A stretch of DNA of 64,000 nt from Pelodictyon luteolum DSM 273 (GCF_000012485.1 NC_007512.1:249001-313000); one strand, 5' to 3'. Positions 27,441-37,557 are shown, counted from the first letter of the stretch. Translations and numbers: made by a program. The notes: generated by a model from the letters alone, not told the origin.

Positions 27441-27812
27441 GTGGAGATAGGTGTGGACATCGTGGATCTTGTCCGGATCGAAAAAGCCTACGACCGGTAC
27501 GGACGGAAGTTCCTTGAGCGGATCATGACGGGGGAGGAGATCGAACTCTGCCTGAAAAAGCCCTCTCCCCTCGCCAGCATCGCCGGCCGGTTTGCGGCGA
27601 AGGAGGCTGTCGTCAAGGCACTCGGAACCGGCATTACGGCTGCGGTGCACTGGAAGAGCTTCGAGGTCCTGAATGATCCGGCCGGCAAGCCGTTCGTTCG
27701 CTCCTCCCAGCCCGGCCTGCTGCCGGAGGGATGTTCCATCAAGATCTCCATCGCCCACGACAGGCATTCCGCAGTGGCGACAGCGCTTCTTTGCCGGGGC
27801 CCTGAGTCCTGA
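27441..27812 (+). CDS. acpS: Holo-[acyl-carrier-protein] synthase AcpS
   Basis: This 123-residue enzyme loads the phosphopantetheine arm from CoA onto apo-ACP. It has GVDIVDLVRIEKA, with the Mg-binding aspartate, and GRFAAKEAVVKALGTGI, with the catalytic Glu/Lys. The start codon is GTG at 27441, 7 bp after nadC. It runs into a bidirectional terminator. Confidence 0.95.
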   Translation: MEIGVDIVDLVRIEKAYDRYGRKFLERIMTGEEIELCLKKPSPLASIAGRFAAKEAVVKALGTGITAAVHWKSFEVLNDPAGKPFVRSSQPGLLPEGCSIKISIAHDRHSAVATALLCRGPES

Positions 27813-27885
27813 GGGGGTTCCCCGGCGAGGGGGGATCGGCAGGGTGCGGGCGGGCGGTAATGCGCTGCAGGGAAGCAAAAAAAAA

Positions 27886-27915
27886 GGCAGGATGCCCGGG
27901 GGTCCGGGTCCTGCC
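27886..27915. terminator. Bidirectional terminator between acpS and tig
   Basis: A GC-rich inverted repeat (ggcaggatgccc / gggtcctgcc) is flanked by a run of A on the left and TTTTT on the right. It can therefore stop both the rightward acpS and the leftward tig transcripts. Confidence 0.92.
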
Positions 27916-27945
27916 TTTTTCACGTTCCTCCGTTCGGCCAGCGCG

Positions 27946-29226
27946 TCAGCCCCTGTGGTCGGGAACCGGAGTCGCCTCGTCGGTGATGCTCACTTTAGCT
28001 TTGATGATTTCGTAGATCTTTTCTTTCGTGATGGTGTCGGTGACATAGTCGCGGAAGTCTGCTGACATGTAGGTCTTCATGAGCTCTTCGGCGTTCATTG
28101 CGGTATTCTTTGCTGCCTCTTTCTCGGCGTACTCCCTGATGGCAGCTTCGTCGATTTCGAGGTTGTTCATCTCAGCGATCTTCTGGCTGATGACGAGCCA
28201 GCGGGCGTGGCGCTCGGCGTTTGGCTGCATGGCAGTCTGGAACTGGTCGGTGTCGAAGGCTTTCGGGAAGCTGCCGCCCATCTGGCGCTTGGCGTTTTCC
28301 ACGAGCATGTTCGAGAACGACGCAACCATTGTTTTCGGGGTTGCAACCGGGTTCTCGTCAATCAGTTTTGCCGAGATGGACTCGAGCAGGTCCTCTTCTG
28401 ATTTCATGGAGAAATGCTCATCGAGCTGGATCTTGACATCAGCTTTGAAGTCCGCAACGTTCTCGAAGCGCTGGCCGGTGATCTCTTTGACGAGTTCATC
28501 GGTAAGCTCAGGCAGCTCCATGCGCTTGACTTCGCTGATGGTGACCCGGAAGTTGACGGGAGCATCTCCCTCGTTCTGCCCTGGGGTTTCAACTACCACG
28601 GTTTCTCCGGCTTTTTTTCCTGCGATGGCTTTGCCGAAGGGGTTGTCTTCCGGCAGGTATTCCAGATTGAAGTGGTGGTTTTCGGTCTTGCCTTCGCCCT
28701 CTTCACCCTCTTCAGTGAGTTTCACCACATCGCCGATGACGGTGTCAGTAGCAGTGGCAGCTTCGTCGACGCTGACCATGGTGCCGTGGCCCTTGAGGAT
28801 GAGGTTGATTTCCTTTTCGACGGCGGCATCGTCAATGGTGTAGACGGAGCGGGTGAATGAGTAGCTGCTGAAATCTTTCAGGTCGAACTCGGGGTGCACT
28901 TCATAGCCGAGGCGCACCGTGAGCTGCTCGGGCGTGAAGGTGAAGTCTATCATGCCTGCGCGGCTGGCGGTCTTGATCTTGTCTGATTCGACGATGTCCC
29001 CGAAATGCTTCGAGGCAAGTTTTTCTGCGATGGAGGCTTCGATGGCAGGGCCGGCGAGTTTCCTTATCAGGCCTGCAGGAGCGTGGCCTTTGCGGAACCC
29101 CTTGAGCTGTACGGTCTTTTTGGCCTCTTCAAGTTCCTGTTCGTAATCGTTGGCGAATTCGTCCGAGGTGAAGATGATCTCCAGTTCCTGTTCGGTTTCG
29201 CTGATGTTCTTGATATTCTTTTGCAA
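27946..29226 (-). CDS. tig: Trigger factor
   Basis: This protein of about 426 residues is the ribosome-bound chaperone trigger factor. It has the N-terminal ribosome-docking signature (VQLKGFRKGHAPAGLIRKLAG, normally GFRxGxxP). A divergent FKBP-type domain lies in the middle, and a helical C-terminal cradle reads LLESISAKLIDENPVATPKTMV. No ATG fits. Either TTG 29256 or TTG 29226 must start it; the latter, reading M-QKNIKN, has a weak agagag site and matches the start I remember for relatives. An M16 protease gene is immediately upstream on the same strand. Confidence 0.93.
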   Translation of the reverse strand: MQKNIKNISETEQELEIIFTSDEFANDYEQELEEAKKTVQLKGFRKGHAPAGLIRKLAGPAIEASIAEKLASKHFGDIVESDKIKTASRAGMIDFTFTPEQLTVRLGYEVHPEFDLKDFSSYSFTRSVYTIDDAAVEKEINLILKGHGTMVSVDEAATATDTVIGDVVKLTEEGEEGEGKTENHHFNLEYLPEDNPFGKAIAGKKAGETVVVETPGQNEGDAPVNFRVTISEVKRMELPELTDELVKEITGQRFENVADFKADVKIQLDEHFSMKSEEDLLESISAKLIDENPVATPKTMVASFSNMLVENAKRQMGGSFPKAFDTDQFQTAMQPNAERHARWLVISQKIAEMNNLEIDEAAIREYAEKEAAKNTAMNAEELMKTYMSADFRDYVTDTITKEKIYEIIKAKVSITDEATPVPDHRG

Positions 29227-29310
29227 GGCTCTCTGTGGTTTGGTGATAATGGTCAAAAATCAAAGTCCAAAAGATACAAATTATAACCGGTATTTAAAAC
29301 AGCGAAGCCC

Positions 29311-30576
29311 TCAGCGGGAGGGCCGGTAGACGAGTGTGGAGAGCGGAGGCTCGAGGATGAGGTCCCGGGCGGCTTCTCTGATGTCCAGTGGGGTGAGCGC
29401 TTCGATTTTGGCAGTTTTTTCTTCCGGGGGGACATACCGCCCGAAGTAGGAGATGTCGGTGGCGACCTGCGACATCCTGCGGGTCATCTTTTCCATTCCC
29501 ATGATGTGAGATCCGAGTAGCTTTGCTTTTGCCGTTTCGACTTCACCGGGATCGGGATGCAGGAGGGCAGGGCCGTGGAGCAACTCTTCGATGAGCTTGA
29601 GGGCGGTGTCGATTTTCAGTGCGTCGGTGCCGGTATAGATGTTCAGGGTGGTGAGGTCGTCATAAAACGAGACGGCTGAATAGGCGCTGTAGGCCAGCCC
29701 GCGTTTTTCACGCAGCTCAAGGTTGAGCAGCGAACTCATCCCGCTGCCGAGCATGGAGTTGAGCGCCATTGTGGCATAGAACAGGCGGTCGTTGCGCCCT
29801 GCGGCCGTTCCCTGCACGATCTGCGACTGCGAGATCCGTTTTTTCAGTGTTTTGTTGAACGGCCGGTAATCCTCCGGACGGAACATCATGCGCGTTGCGC
29901 ACCCGGAAGACATATCCGCTCTATTGAGAAACCGTTCCGCGAGCCCGGTGATCTCGGCGTGGCGGACATTGCCTGTGGCGCTGAGGATCATCTTCGAGGG
30001 GCGGTAGTGTTCCCGGATGAACGCCGTGAGGTGGCTGGCCGATATTCCCTCTACGCTCTCCATGGTTCCGAGTATCGGCCGTCCCAGCGGGTGGCGGGGG
30101 AAGGATCGGAGGTCAAACTCCTCGAACACCATCTCTTCCGGCGCGTCCTCCACGCTGCTGATCTCCTCCAGTACCACCTCTTTTTCCTTCTCGATCTCTT
30201 CGGGAGGGAACACCGGGTCCGATACGAGATCGGCGAGCAGTTCGAACGAAGCCTCCAGGTGCCGGCTGAGGCAGCGGAGGTAGATGCAGGTATGTTCCTT
30301 GGTGGTCCAGGCGTCAAGGTAGCCGCCGTGCTTTTCGATGTCCCGTGCGATGTCCAGATAGGAGCGGCGTCCGGTGCCCTTGAAGATGGCATGTTCGATG
30401 AAATGCGCGAGCCCCGCGGCGTCTTCGGGGTCGTCGCGCGAGCCGGCTTCAATGAGGATGCCGAGCGTCACACTCTCAACCGACGCCACGCGGTCCGTCA
30501 CGACCCTCAGGCCGTTGGGGAGCCGTTCCTCAATAACCGCTTCATTGGTATGTGTCGCTCTCTGCTGCCGCATCAT
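29311..30576 (-). CDS. M16 family zinc metalloprotease (insulinase/processing-peptidase type)
   Basis: This 421-residue protease has the inverted zinc motif HFIEH (His58, Glu61, His62), with the third ligand expected near 138 in the EEISSVED region. The C-terminal half repeats the fold without the motif (RGLAYSAYSAVSFYDD), as in one-chain M16B enzymes. No signal peptide is evident, so it is probably cytoplasmic. It precedes tig by 84 bp and may be cotranscribed with it. Its substrates are unknown. Confidence 0.9.
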   Translation of the reverse strand: MMRQQRATHTNEAVIEERLPNGLRVVTDRVASVESVTLGILIEAGSRDDPEDAAGLAHFIEHAIFKGTGRRSYLDIARDIEKHGGYLDAWTTKEHTCIYLRCLSRHLEASFELLADLVSDPVFPPEEIEKEKEVVLEEISSVEDAPEEMVFEEFDLRSFPRHPLGRPILGTMESVEGISASHLTAFIREHYRPSKMILSATGNVRHAEITGLAERFLNRADMSSGCATRMMFRPEDYRPFNKTLKKRISQSQIVQGTAAGRNDRLFYATMALNSMLGSGMSSLLNLELREKRGLAYSAYSAVSFYDDLTTLNIYTGTDALKIDTALKLIEELLHGPALLHPDPGEVETAKAKLLGSHIMGMEKMTRRMSQVATDISYFGRYVPPEEKTAKIEALTPLDIREAARDLILEPPLSTLVYRPSR

Positions 30577-30707
30577 CCGAAAAATTTCTGGTCCTCTTCA
30601 TTGGAATTGAGAGCAATGTAGTTTTTATTCTTATGTTTAAAAACAGAGGCGCTCACTGGCGGAGCGTGCGCCCTTCCGGAGGGGCCGAACTACCTTATAG
30701 CCGATTC

Positions 30708-31697
30708 ATGTCCACTGCATCCATTGCCATTACCGGCGCGACCGGTTACATAGGTTCGCAGCTGCTGCTTTCGCTCATGAGGGGTGCCGGCGGCGGTGAG
30801 GGGGTGCGGATCGTTGCCCGTGAGGGCTCGGACTGCTCCTTTTCGGGCACCCTTCCCGTGGAGGTCGTGCGGGCGGACATCCTGAACCAGCCTGCGCTTG
30901 ATCTGGCATTCCGGGGCATCGACACCGTGTTCCACTCTGCGGGGCTGATTTCCTATACGAAGCGCCACACTGGCGAGCTCTACGACGTCAATGTCCTCGG
31001 CACCCGAAACGTGGTGAACGCATGCCTCAACGCCGGGGTCCGGCGTCTGGTCGTCACCAGCTCGATGGCCGCGGCCGGCGCCACCGAGGATGGTTCGCCG
31101 GTCGGTGAATCGGCTTCTTTCCAGGACTGGCAGCGCCGGAACGGGTACATGGAGTCGAAGCATCTTGCCGAACTCGAGGTCTTGCGCGGAGCCGCCGAGG
31201 GGCTTGAGGCCGTCATGGTGAGCCCGGGGGTTGTCATCGGCCGGGACCCCTCGAATCCTGCGTCGAAGAGCTCATCGAACGATGTCCTGCGCCTCATCTA
31301 TCAGGGACGCATCCCGGTGCATCCGACGGGCGGTACCGGTTTTGTCGATGTTTCTGACGTCGTCGACGCCCTCATTGCCGGATGGCGCCTCGGCCGCAGC
31401 GGTGAACGTTATCTGGTGGTGGGCCACAATATGACTTTCAAGGAGCTTTACCTGCGCATCGCTGAGCTTCCCGGCAGCCGCACGCGCCCCACCATCGCCC
31501 TACCGGGTCCCATCGGCTCCTTGGCAGGCATCGGCGGCGAACTCTATTCCTGGATCTCAGGCCGCCCGTCGTTCATCAGCATTGAGAGCATCCGCCTTGC
31601 CGGGCGGAGGGCTTCATACAGCAACATGAAATCAACGGAGGAACTTCAGGTCAGCTACCGGCCGCTTGAAGAGACTCTCTTAAGCGCAGTAACCTGA
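30708..31697 (+). CDS. Extended SDR, NAD-dependent epimerase/dehydratase or HpnA-like
   Basis: This 329-residue protein has the Rossmann motif GATGYIG (10-16), catalytic Tyr147 and Lys151 in YMESK, and a serine pair near 118. The frame opens at 30552, but the ATG at 30708 gives the exact family N-terminus ([10 protein letters not shown]). It resembles the dihydroflavonol-reductase/HpnA group more than sugar-nucleotide epimerases. Substrate is unknown. It is divergent from the M16 gene and lies 40 bp upstream of recA, possibly in the same transcript. Confidence 0.8.
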   Translation: MSTASIAITGATGYIGSQLLLSLMRGAGGGEGVRIVAREGSDCSFSGTLPVEVVRADILNQPALDLAFRGIDTVFHSAGLISYTKRHTGELYDVNVLGTRNVVNACLNAGVRRLVVTSSMAAAGATEDGSPVGESASFQDWQRRNGYMESKHLAELEVLRGAAEGLEAVMVSPGVVIGRDPSNPASKSSSNDVLRLIYQGRIPVHPTGGTGFVDVSDVVDALIAGWRLGRSGERYLVVGHNMTFKELYLRIAELPGSRTRPTIALPGPIGSLAGIGGELYSWISGRPSFISIESIRLAGRRASYSNMKSTEELQVSYRPLEETLLSAVT

Positions 31698-31737
31698 AGG
31701 GCCGGTTTTTTTCGTTCACCATACCCCTAAATGCACC

Positions 31738-32784
31738 ATGGCTACACCCAGACCCGCAGAGACCGCCCCAGGCGTTGATCCGGCAAAACTCAAACAGCTG
31801 AACCTCGCTGTCGAAGCCCTTGAAAAGCAGTTCGGCAAAGGTGCCATCATGCGCCTCGGGGACGATTCGGCAGTGATGCAGGTCCAGTCGATTTCAACCG
31901 GATCGATGACCCTCGATTTCGCTCTTGGCGTCGGAGGCCTTCCGCGCGGCAGGGTGACGGAGATATACGGCCCCGAATCGTCCGGCAAAACCACCCTTGC
32001 GCTTCATGTCATCGCCGAAGCCCAGAAGGCCGGCGGCATCGCCGCTCTTGTTGATGCTGAGCACGCTTTCGACCCCAGCTATGCCCGCAAGCTCGGGGTT
32101 GACATCAATGCCATGCTGATCAGCCAGCCGGAGTCCGGCGAGCAGGCGCTCTCCATTGTTGAAACACTCGTGCGCAGCGGCGCGGTCGACGTGGTCGTTG
32201 TCGATTCCGTTGCAGCCCTTGTGCCTCAGGCGGAGCTTGAGGGAGAGATGGGAGACAGCGTGGTCGGTCTGCAGGCCCGGCTCATGAGCCAGGCGCTGCG
32301 CAAACTTACCGGCGCCATCTCCAAGTCGAGCAGCGTCTGCATCTTCATCAACCAGCTGCGCGACAAGATTGGCGTCATGTACGGAAGCCCGGAAACAACC
32401 ACCGGCGGCAAGGCGCTCAAGTTTTATTCCTCTATCCGGCTCGATATCCGCAAGATTGCCCAGCTGAAAGACGGCGACGAAATCATCGGCAACCGCACGA
32501 AGGTTAAAGTGGTCAAGAACAAGGTTGCGCCTCCTTTCAGGATTGCCGAGTTCGATATCCTTTACGGGGAGGGCATCTCCCTCATGGGCGAGTTGATCGA
32601 TCTTGCCGTGGAGTTCGGTGTGGTCAAGAAGGCTGGTTCATGGTTCAGCTACGGCCCGGACAAACTCGGTCAGGGACGCGAAGCCGTGAAGAAGGCGCTG
32701 CGCGAAGACCCCGAGCTTTTCAAGAAGGTGCACAGCCAGGTGAAGGATGTCATGACCGGCAACCCGGAGGCCCTGCAGCCCTGA
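31738..32784 (+). CDS. recA: Recombinase RecA
   Basis: This 348-residue RecA drives strand exchange and SOS induction. It has the P-loop GPESSGKTT, the [17 protein letters not shown] segment, Walker [12 protein letters not shown], the L1/L2 regions and the family signature [15 protein letters not shown]. The C-terminus is short and lacks a long acidic tail. No LexA-type operator is evident upstream. The dihydrouridine synthase gene begins 4 bp after its stop. Confidence 0.98.
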   Translation: MATPRPAETAPGVDPAKLKQLNLAVEALEKQFGKGAIMRLGDDSAVMQVQSISTGSMTLDFALGVGGLPRGRVTEIYGPESSGKTTLALHVIAEAQKAGGIAALVDAEHAFDPSYARKLGVDINAMLISQPESGEQALSIVETLVRSGAVDVVVVDSVAALVPQAELEGEMGDSVVGLQARLMSQALRKLTGAISKSSSVCIFINQLRDKIGVMYGSPETTTGGKALKFYSSIRLDIRKIAQLKDGDEIIGNRTKVKVVKNKVAPPFRIAEFDILYGEGISLMGELIDLAVEFGVVKKAGSWFSYGPDKLGQGREAVKKALREDPELFKKVHSQVKDVMTGNPEALQP

Positions 32785-32788
32785 CGGC

Positions 32789-33853
32789 ATGAAAATCGGA
32801 AAGCTCGACATCGACCGCCCCGTCATCCTCGCCCCCATGGAGGATGTGACCGACCGCGCGTTCCGGCAGCTCTGCAAGCGCCACGGGGCGGACATCGTCT
32901 ATACGGAGTTTGTCAGTGCCGAGGCGCTCAGGCGGGGCATTGAAAAGACCGTCCGGAAACTGAAGGCGGATCCGGTTGAGCGGCCCCTGGCTGTGCAGAT
33001 TTTCGGCAGCACGGTGGAGTCGATGGTGGAGGCTGCGGTGATTGCCGAAGAGTTCCAGCCGGATTACCTTGACATCAATTTCGGATGCCCGACGAAGAAG
33101 GTTGCCGGGAAGGGCGCCGGGGCTGCGCTGCTGAAAGAGCCGGAAAAGATGGCTGCCATTGCCGAGGCCGTGGTGAAAGCCGTCCGGCTGCCGGTGACGG
33201 CCAAGACCCGGATCGGCTGGGACCACGAATCGATCAACATTCTCGATGTGCTCCGGCGCCTCGAGGACGCCGGCATTCAGGCCCTCGCCCTGCACGGACG
33301 GACCCGGAGCGACATGTACAAAGGCAAAGCTGACTGGGGGTGGATTGCGGAGGCCAAACGGCATGCCCGCATTCCCCTTATCGCCAACGGTGACGTCTGG
33401 AGTCCCGAAGACGCACTGAGGATGTTCCTGGAAACCGGCGCCGACGGGGTGATGATCGGGCGGGGCTCGATCGGCAACCCGTTCATCTTTTCCGGGACGA
33501 AGCATCTCCTGAAAACCGGCACCCCGCCGCCTCCACCCGACTTCAGACTGCGCATCAAGGCAGCCATCGAGCACCTGCAGCTCTCGGTGGAGTTCAAGGG
33601 TGAGAAATACGGGACGCTTGAAATGCGACGTCATTATGCCACCTACCTGAAAGGCCTGCCGAAAGTATCGGTGGTGCGCAACAAACTGGTGCGCGAGGAG
33701 GATTGGCGGGCAGTGGAGAGTATCCTGCTCGAGTACCGCGAAGAGTGTGAGGGCTATGCCCGGGAGGGGCGGATCCGCGAGCATGCGGAGTACCTCAACG
33801 ACCATTCAGATAAACTTGTATTGAACTATAAAGCATCGAACACAACCATATGA
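32789..33853 (+). CDS. tRNA-dihydrouridine synthase (DusB-type)
   Basis: This 354-residue flavoenzyme reduces uridine in tRNA. It has the N-terminal APMEDVTDRAFRQLCKRHGAD and INFGCPTKKVAGKGAGAALL, carrying the catalytic cysteine. LALHGRTRSDMYKGKADW and the FMN-phosphate site GVMIGRGSIGNP follow. The start follows recA by 4 bp and its stop overlaps the asd ATG by 4 bases (ATGA), so recA, dus and asd form a tight unit. Confidence 0.95.
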   Translation: MKIGKLDIDRPVILAPMEDVTDRAFRQLCKRHGADIVYTEFVSAEALRRGIEKTVRKLKADPVERPLAVQIFGSTVESMVEAAVIAEEFQPDYLDINFGCPTKKVAGKGAGAALLKEPEKMAAIAEAVVKAVRLPVTAKTRIGWDHESINILDVLRRLEDAGIQALALHGRTRSDMYKGKADWGWIAEAKRHARIPLIANGDVWSPEDALRMFLETGADGVMIGRGSIGNPFIFSGTKHLLKTGTPPPPPDFRLRIKAAIEHLQLSVEFKGEKYGTLEMRRHYATYLKGLPKVSVVRNKLVREEDWRAVESILLEYREECEGYAREGRIREHAEYLNDHSDKLVLNYKASNTTI

Positions 33854-34872
33854 GCAGTTCCGAGAAAAAGTGCCGGGTAGCCATACTCGGCGCGACCGGC
33901 CTTGTTGGCCGCACCATGCTGCAGGTCCTTGAAGAGCGGAATTTTCCCGCAACCGACATCATTCCGCTCGCTTCGGCAAGGAGCGCCGGTCAGAAGGTGA
34001 CGTTCCGTGGAAAGGAGTACGTGATTTGCGTGCCTTCCGCCGAAGCGTTCAGCGGGATCGACATCGCGCTCTTTTCAGCAGGCGCTTCCGCCAGCCGCCA
34101 GTGGGCTCCTGTGGCGGCAGCCGAAGGCGCGGTCGTCATCGACAACTCTTCCGCATTCAGGATGGACGAGGGCATCCCGCTCGTCGTTCCCGAGGTGAAC
34201 CCCGGAGACATTTTCGCTGCAGACGGCAGTGCGGCCAAGATCATTGCCAACCCCAACTGCTCGACCATCCAGATGGTCGTTGTGCTCAAACCGCTCATGG
34301 ACCGTTACGGGCTCAGCCGGGTGATTGTCTCGACCTACCAGTCGGTGACCGGAAAGGGCAAGGCGGGGCGCGATGCCCTGGAGAGCGAGCTTGCCGGAGA
34401 GCGCCAGGAGCAGTTCACCCATTTCCACCAGATCGCCTTCAACGCCGTGCCGCAGATCGACGTTTTCACCGACAACGGCTACACGAAGGAGGAGATGAAG
34501 ATGGTCAACGAGACCCGGAAAATCATGGGTGATTCCTCTCTCAGCGTCTCCCCGACCACGGTCCGTATTCCGGTGTACGGCGGACACGGCGAATCGCTCA
34601 ACATCGAGCTGAAAAGCGACTTCGACATTGAAGAGGTGAAGGAACTGCTCGGCCGGTCCCCCGGTATCGTCCTGCAGGACGATCCGTCGGCACGCGTCTA
34701 CCCCATGCCGCTGACGTCGTATGAAAAGGATGAGGTGTTTGTGGGAAGGATCCGGCCCGACTACTGGCATCCGAAGACCCTCAACCTCTGGATCGTCGCC
34801 GACAACCTTCGCAAGGGCGCGGCTACCAACGCCGTACAGATCGCCGAGGTGGTAGCGGCCGGAAGGCCGTAG
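33850..34872 (+). CDS. asd: Aspartate-semialdehyde dehydrogenase
   Basis: This 340-residue enzyme reduces aspartyl phosphate to aspartate semialdehyde for lysine/DAP, threonine and methionine synthesis. It has GATGLVGRTMLQVL, the active-site cysteine in NPNCSTIQMV, STYQSVTGKG and RIPVYGGHGESLN. Translation is probably coupled to dus through the 4-base overlap. Its stop directly abuts the stop of the convergent gene. Confidence 0.96.
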   Translation: MSSSEKKCRVAILGATGLVGRTMLQVLEERNFPATDIIPLASARSAGQKVTFRGKEYVICVPSAEAFSGIDIALFSAGASASRQWAPVAAAEGAVVIDNSSAFRMDEGIPLVVPEVNPGDIFAADGSAAKIIANPNCSTIQMVVVLKPLMDRYGLSRVIVSTYQSVTGKGKAGRDALESELAGERQEQFTHFHQIAFNAVPQIDVFTDNGYTKEEMKMVNETRKIMGDSSLSVSPTTVRIPVYGGHGESLNIELKSDFDIEEVKELLGRSPGIVLQDDPSARVYPMPLTSYEKDEVFVGRIRPDYWHPKTLNLWIVADNLRKGAATNAVQIAEVVAAGRP

Positions 34873-35730
34873 TCATGCAAGCACAAGGATCGCTGACATG
34901 ATGGCGTTCAGTGCTGAGGGTGATTGAAGGGTTTTCTGCGCCATTCCGCTGATTGAGACCGTCCGTGGCAGCGCCTGGGGCTGCAGCGGGCATGCGCTTT
35001 CCCGGCTGATGAGCTCCACCATTGCCCGGTCCGCCAGAGCGCCCCGGGTCTGCACCGGGGTGCCGGGCGGAAGAGCGGCTTCTGCGATCTCCTTCAGTGC
35101 GAAATATGCGGTTTCATCCCGGTTGAGCACACGGCGGTGGCTGAAATGGCTAATTGCACCGCAGGATGCCACCACAAGGAGCACGTGTGAGCCGGACAGT
35201 TCAAGAAGGACCGTCTGCCCTTCCGACATCTTCGATATCCCCACTGCCGTTTTCAGCGGCGTGCTGTCGCCGGAAATGGCGTGCCGGCTGCTGAACGCCC
35301 CGGCAATGCCTTTTGCCGGGGCCTCCGGCCAGAACATGAGCAGCTTTTTACCCTGCAGCCCGCCTGCACTCTCTTCCAGAAAGGGCAGGACGTCGCAGCC
35401 GTAGTGACCGGGTTCGTCGAGAAAGTAAGATGCTTCAAGGCGGCTGTACCCCCTGCACTCTTCATCGGTTGCGTCCAGGGGGAAATAAGCCGGAAGTGGA
35501 TGGTAGGTATCGTGAGCGATGCAGAGAGAAAGCGGCTCGCCGGACCATTTGGCGGCATGTTCCGAGAGCTTTTTCAGCGCCCGCTGTCCTTTCGGGGTGG
35601 CGAGGAGGGCGTAGCCGGCAGGAACGGTCCTGCATTCTGTGAGGATGAACCCATCCCCTCCGCTCGTTTTGAGCCTGACGATGCTGCTTTCGGCTGCATC
35701 GACTGCGCAGGCTACGATGCTTCTCGTCAT
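34873..35730 (-). CDS. Conserved hypothetical protein, possibly ASKHA/PilM-like
   Basis: This 285-residue protein has no confident family. Its layout recalls actin-like (ASKHA/PilM or DUF3822-type) proteins: two alternating regions, with VLLELSGSHVLLVVASCGAISHF (about 172-195) in the place of the second phosphate loop. No Walker or transmembrane motif is seen. Its start overlaps the stop of the upstream ComEA-like gene by 4 bases, so both are translationally coupled. A role in DNA uptake or pilus assembly is a guess from that partner. The stop codon abuts asd with no spacer. Confidence 0.6.
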   Translation of the reverse strand: MTRSIVACAVDAAESSIVRLKTSGGDGFILTECRTVPAGYALLATPKGQRALKKLSEHAAKWSGEPLSLCIAHDTYHPLPAYFPLDATDEECRGYSRLEASYFLDEPGHYGCDVLPFLEESAGGLQGKKLLMFWPEAPAKGIAGAFSSRHAISGDSTPLKTAVGISKMSEGQTVLLELSGSHVLLVVASCGAISHFSHRRVLNRDETAYFALKEIAEAALPPGTPVQTRGALADRAMVELISRESACPLQPQALPRTVSISGMAQKTLQSPSALNAIMSAILVLA

Positions 35731-36266
35731 TGGTCGATGCTCAGGTGCTTTTTGAGGACTTCAAGTTTTTTCTTTCCTACTCCCTTTACCTCGAGGAGCG
35801 CATCGTAGGACTCGATGTGCCCATGGTGCGCCGTCCTGAAGTCGATGAGCCGCCCCGCCATGACCGGTCCGACACCCGGGATCTGCTGCAGTTCAGTGCT
35901 GGTGGCGCTTGTGAATGAAACGGTTCCGGTGAAGGGCTCCTTCTTCGCCCGGCGGGGCGTTGATTCAAAGCCTCCGGTGCTTTTTTCCAGGGCGATGCTT
36001 TTTCTGACGGCCTCATCCACACGGCCTTCATCAAGCCTGGCTGCCTTGATCAGGCTGTCGGCCTCCCTGTCGCTGAAGACAGCTGCCTCGGCTTGCCGGA
36101 CGGCATCCGATTCCAGCTCCACTGCATGCATGGTACGGAGTATGGCGCCGAACACCAGAAAAGCCAGAAGGGTCGAGACTGCGACAACTTCCGCTCTCGT
36201 CAGGCTCAGCTTTTCTGAAAGTCGTTCGAACGGGTTCATACCAGAGGGGGTCTCTTTTATGTTCAA
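35727..36266 (-). CDS. ComEA-like protein: one membrane segment plus helix-hairpin-helix DNA-binding domain
   Basis: This protein of 179 residues (170 if started at the second Met) has a short cytoplasmic N-terminus, a transmembrane segment at about 27-45 (VVAVSTLLAFLVFGAIL) and a charged linker. Its C-terminal helix-hairpin-helix pair reads LQQIPGVGPVMAGRLIDFR, then LLEVKGVGKKKLEVLKKHL. This matches ComEA, which binds incoming DNA outside the inner membrane during transformation. A DNA-repair scaffold is an alternative. It is coupled to the following gene by a 4-base overlap. Confidence 0.8.
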   Translation of the reverse strand: MNIKETPSGMNPFERLSEKLSLTRAEVVAVSTLLAFLVFGAILRTMHAVELESDAVRQAEAAVFSDREADSLIKAARLDEGRVDEAVRKSIALEKSTGGFESTPRRAKKEPFTGTVSFTSATSTELQQIPGVGPVMAGRLIDFRTAHHGHIESYDALLEVKGVGKKKLEVLKKHLSIDQ

Positions 36267-36438
36267 GATAAGAAATAGATGGTACTATCCTGTTGTATCG
36301 GCATCGTTCACCTGCTGAAGCAGGCGTTTCCGTATACAGCGCATGATGAAGCGGCCCCGTTGTATGCTGTCGCGGGCCCGTGGTGCCGTCCTGCAGTACG
36401 GAACGGCTGTGCATGGAATGAGGGGCTGCCGGGCGTCT

Positions 36439-37557
36439 TTATACAACGGTCCGCAGGACGCGCGCTGAAACGGAGGTGAGGAGTTCATAGCTGATGGTGC
36501 CGGCCCGCGAGGCAAGTTCCTCTGCCCTCATCCCGTCCCAGCCGAAGAGGACGGCACGGTCGCCGACCCTGACATCGCTTTCGGTACCGAGGTCGACCAT
36601 GATCTGGTCCATGGTGATGGTGCCGACCTGCGGGTAGGTGATGGCGTTGATGCTGACGGTGGCTTTCCCTGAAAGCGACCGGTGGTAGCCGTCGGCGTAT
36701 CCAGCCGCTATGGTGGCGATTATCCGTGGTCCCGCTGCCTTCCATGTACGGTTGTAGCTGATGGTGGTGCCGGCCGTGACGGTTTTCAGGAAGACGACCC
36801 GGGCTTCTACCTGCATGACCGGCTTTACATCCAGCCGCAGATGGGCATCGTTTGAGGGGTGGCAGCCGTAGAGGAGGATGCCGGGGCGGACCATGTCGAA
36901 GGTGGCGTCCGGTTCAGAGAGGATGGCGCCGCTGTTGGCTGCGTGTTTCAGGACCCTGCGGCCGGAGGCATGTTCGTACTCTCCGGTGAAAGCCCTGAAC
37001 GCTTCGAGCTGTTTTCGGGTGAATGCCCTGTCAAACGAACTGTCGGCGAAGTGGGTGTAGATTCCCCTGAGCTCGATATGCGGGCAGCGGGGGAGTTCCT
37101 GCAGGACCTGTTTGGCTTCAGCGGGAGAAAGCCCGAGCCGTCCCATGCCGGTGTCGACCTTCAGATGGACGCCGATGGTGGCGCCGGCTCCCGATGCCAC
37201 AGCCTCTGCCGCCCTGAGGGTTGCGGGGTCGCAGACGGTCATCTCTATGCCGTGCTCCAGGTAGGAGGGTATCTGGGACGGCAGGGGGGAGGAGAATGAG
37301 AGGATGGCGGCAGGCCTCTTTAGAGAGCCGCAGGTCCTGAGTTCAATGGCTTCATGGATGTTGGCCACCCCGAAATGTCCTATGCCTTCAGCCAGAAGAG
37401 CGCGGGCCGTCTCACGGGCGCCGTGCCCGTATGCGTTCGCCTTCACGACGGCCATCAGCGGCACGCCGGCCTTCTTTCTGATGAGCCGGGCATTCTCTTG
37501 CAGGTGCTGAAGCCTGATGAGGGCTTCAGCCATGGGTTCGGGTGCATTGGGGCACAT
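36439..37557 (-). CDS. alr: Alanine racemase
   Basis: This 372-residue PLP enzyme makes D-alanine for peptidoglycan. It has the PLP lysine Lys39 in AVVKANAYGHG, the catalytic tyrosine in TISYNRTW (near 266), IATIAAGYADGYHR, and VGTITMDQIMVDLG. The ATG at 37557 gives normal length; an ATG nine codons in is also possible. It is divergent from the cystathionine-synthase-like gene, with a hairpin in the shared leader. Confidence 0.95.
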   Translation of the reverse strand: MCPNAPEPMAEALIRLQHLQENARLIRKKAGVPLMAVVKANAYGHGARETARALLAEGIGHFGVANIHEAIELRTCGSLKRPAAILSFSSPLPSQIPSYLEHGIEMTVCDPATLRAAEAVASGAGATIGVHLKVDTGMGRLGLSPAEAKQVLQELPRCPHIELRGIYTHFADSSFDRAFTRKQLEAFRAFTGEYEHASGRRVLKHAANSGAILSEPDATFDMVRPGILLYGCHPSNDAHLRLDVKPVMQVEARVVFLKTVTAGTTISYNRTWKAAGPRIIATIAAGYADGYHRSLSGKATVSINAITYPQVGTITMDQIMVDLGTESDVRVGDRAVLFGWDGMRAEELASRAGTISYELLTSVSARVLRTVV

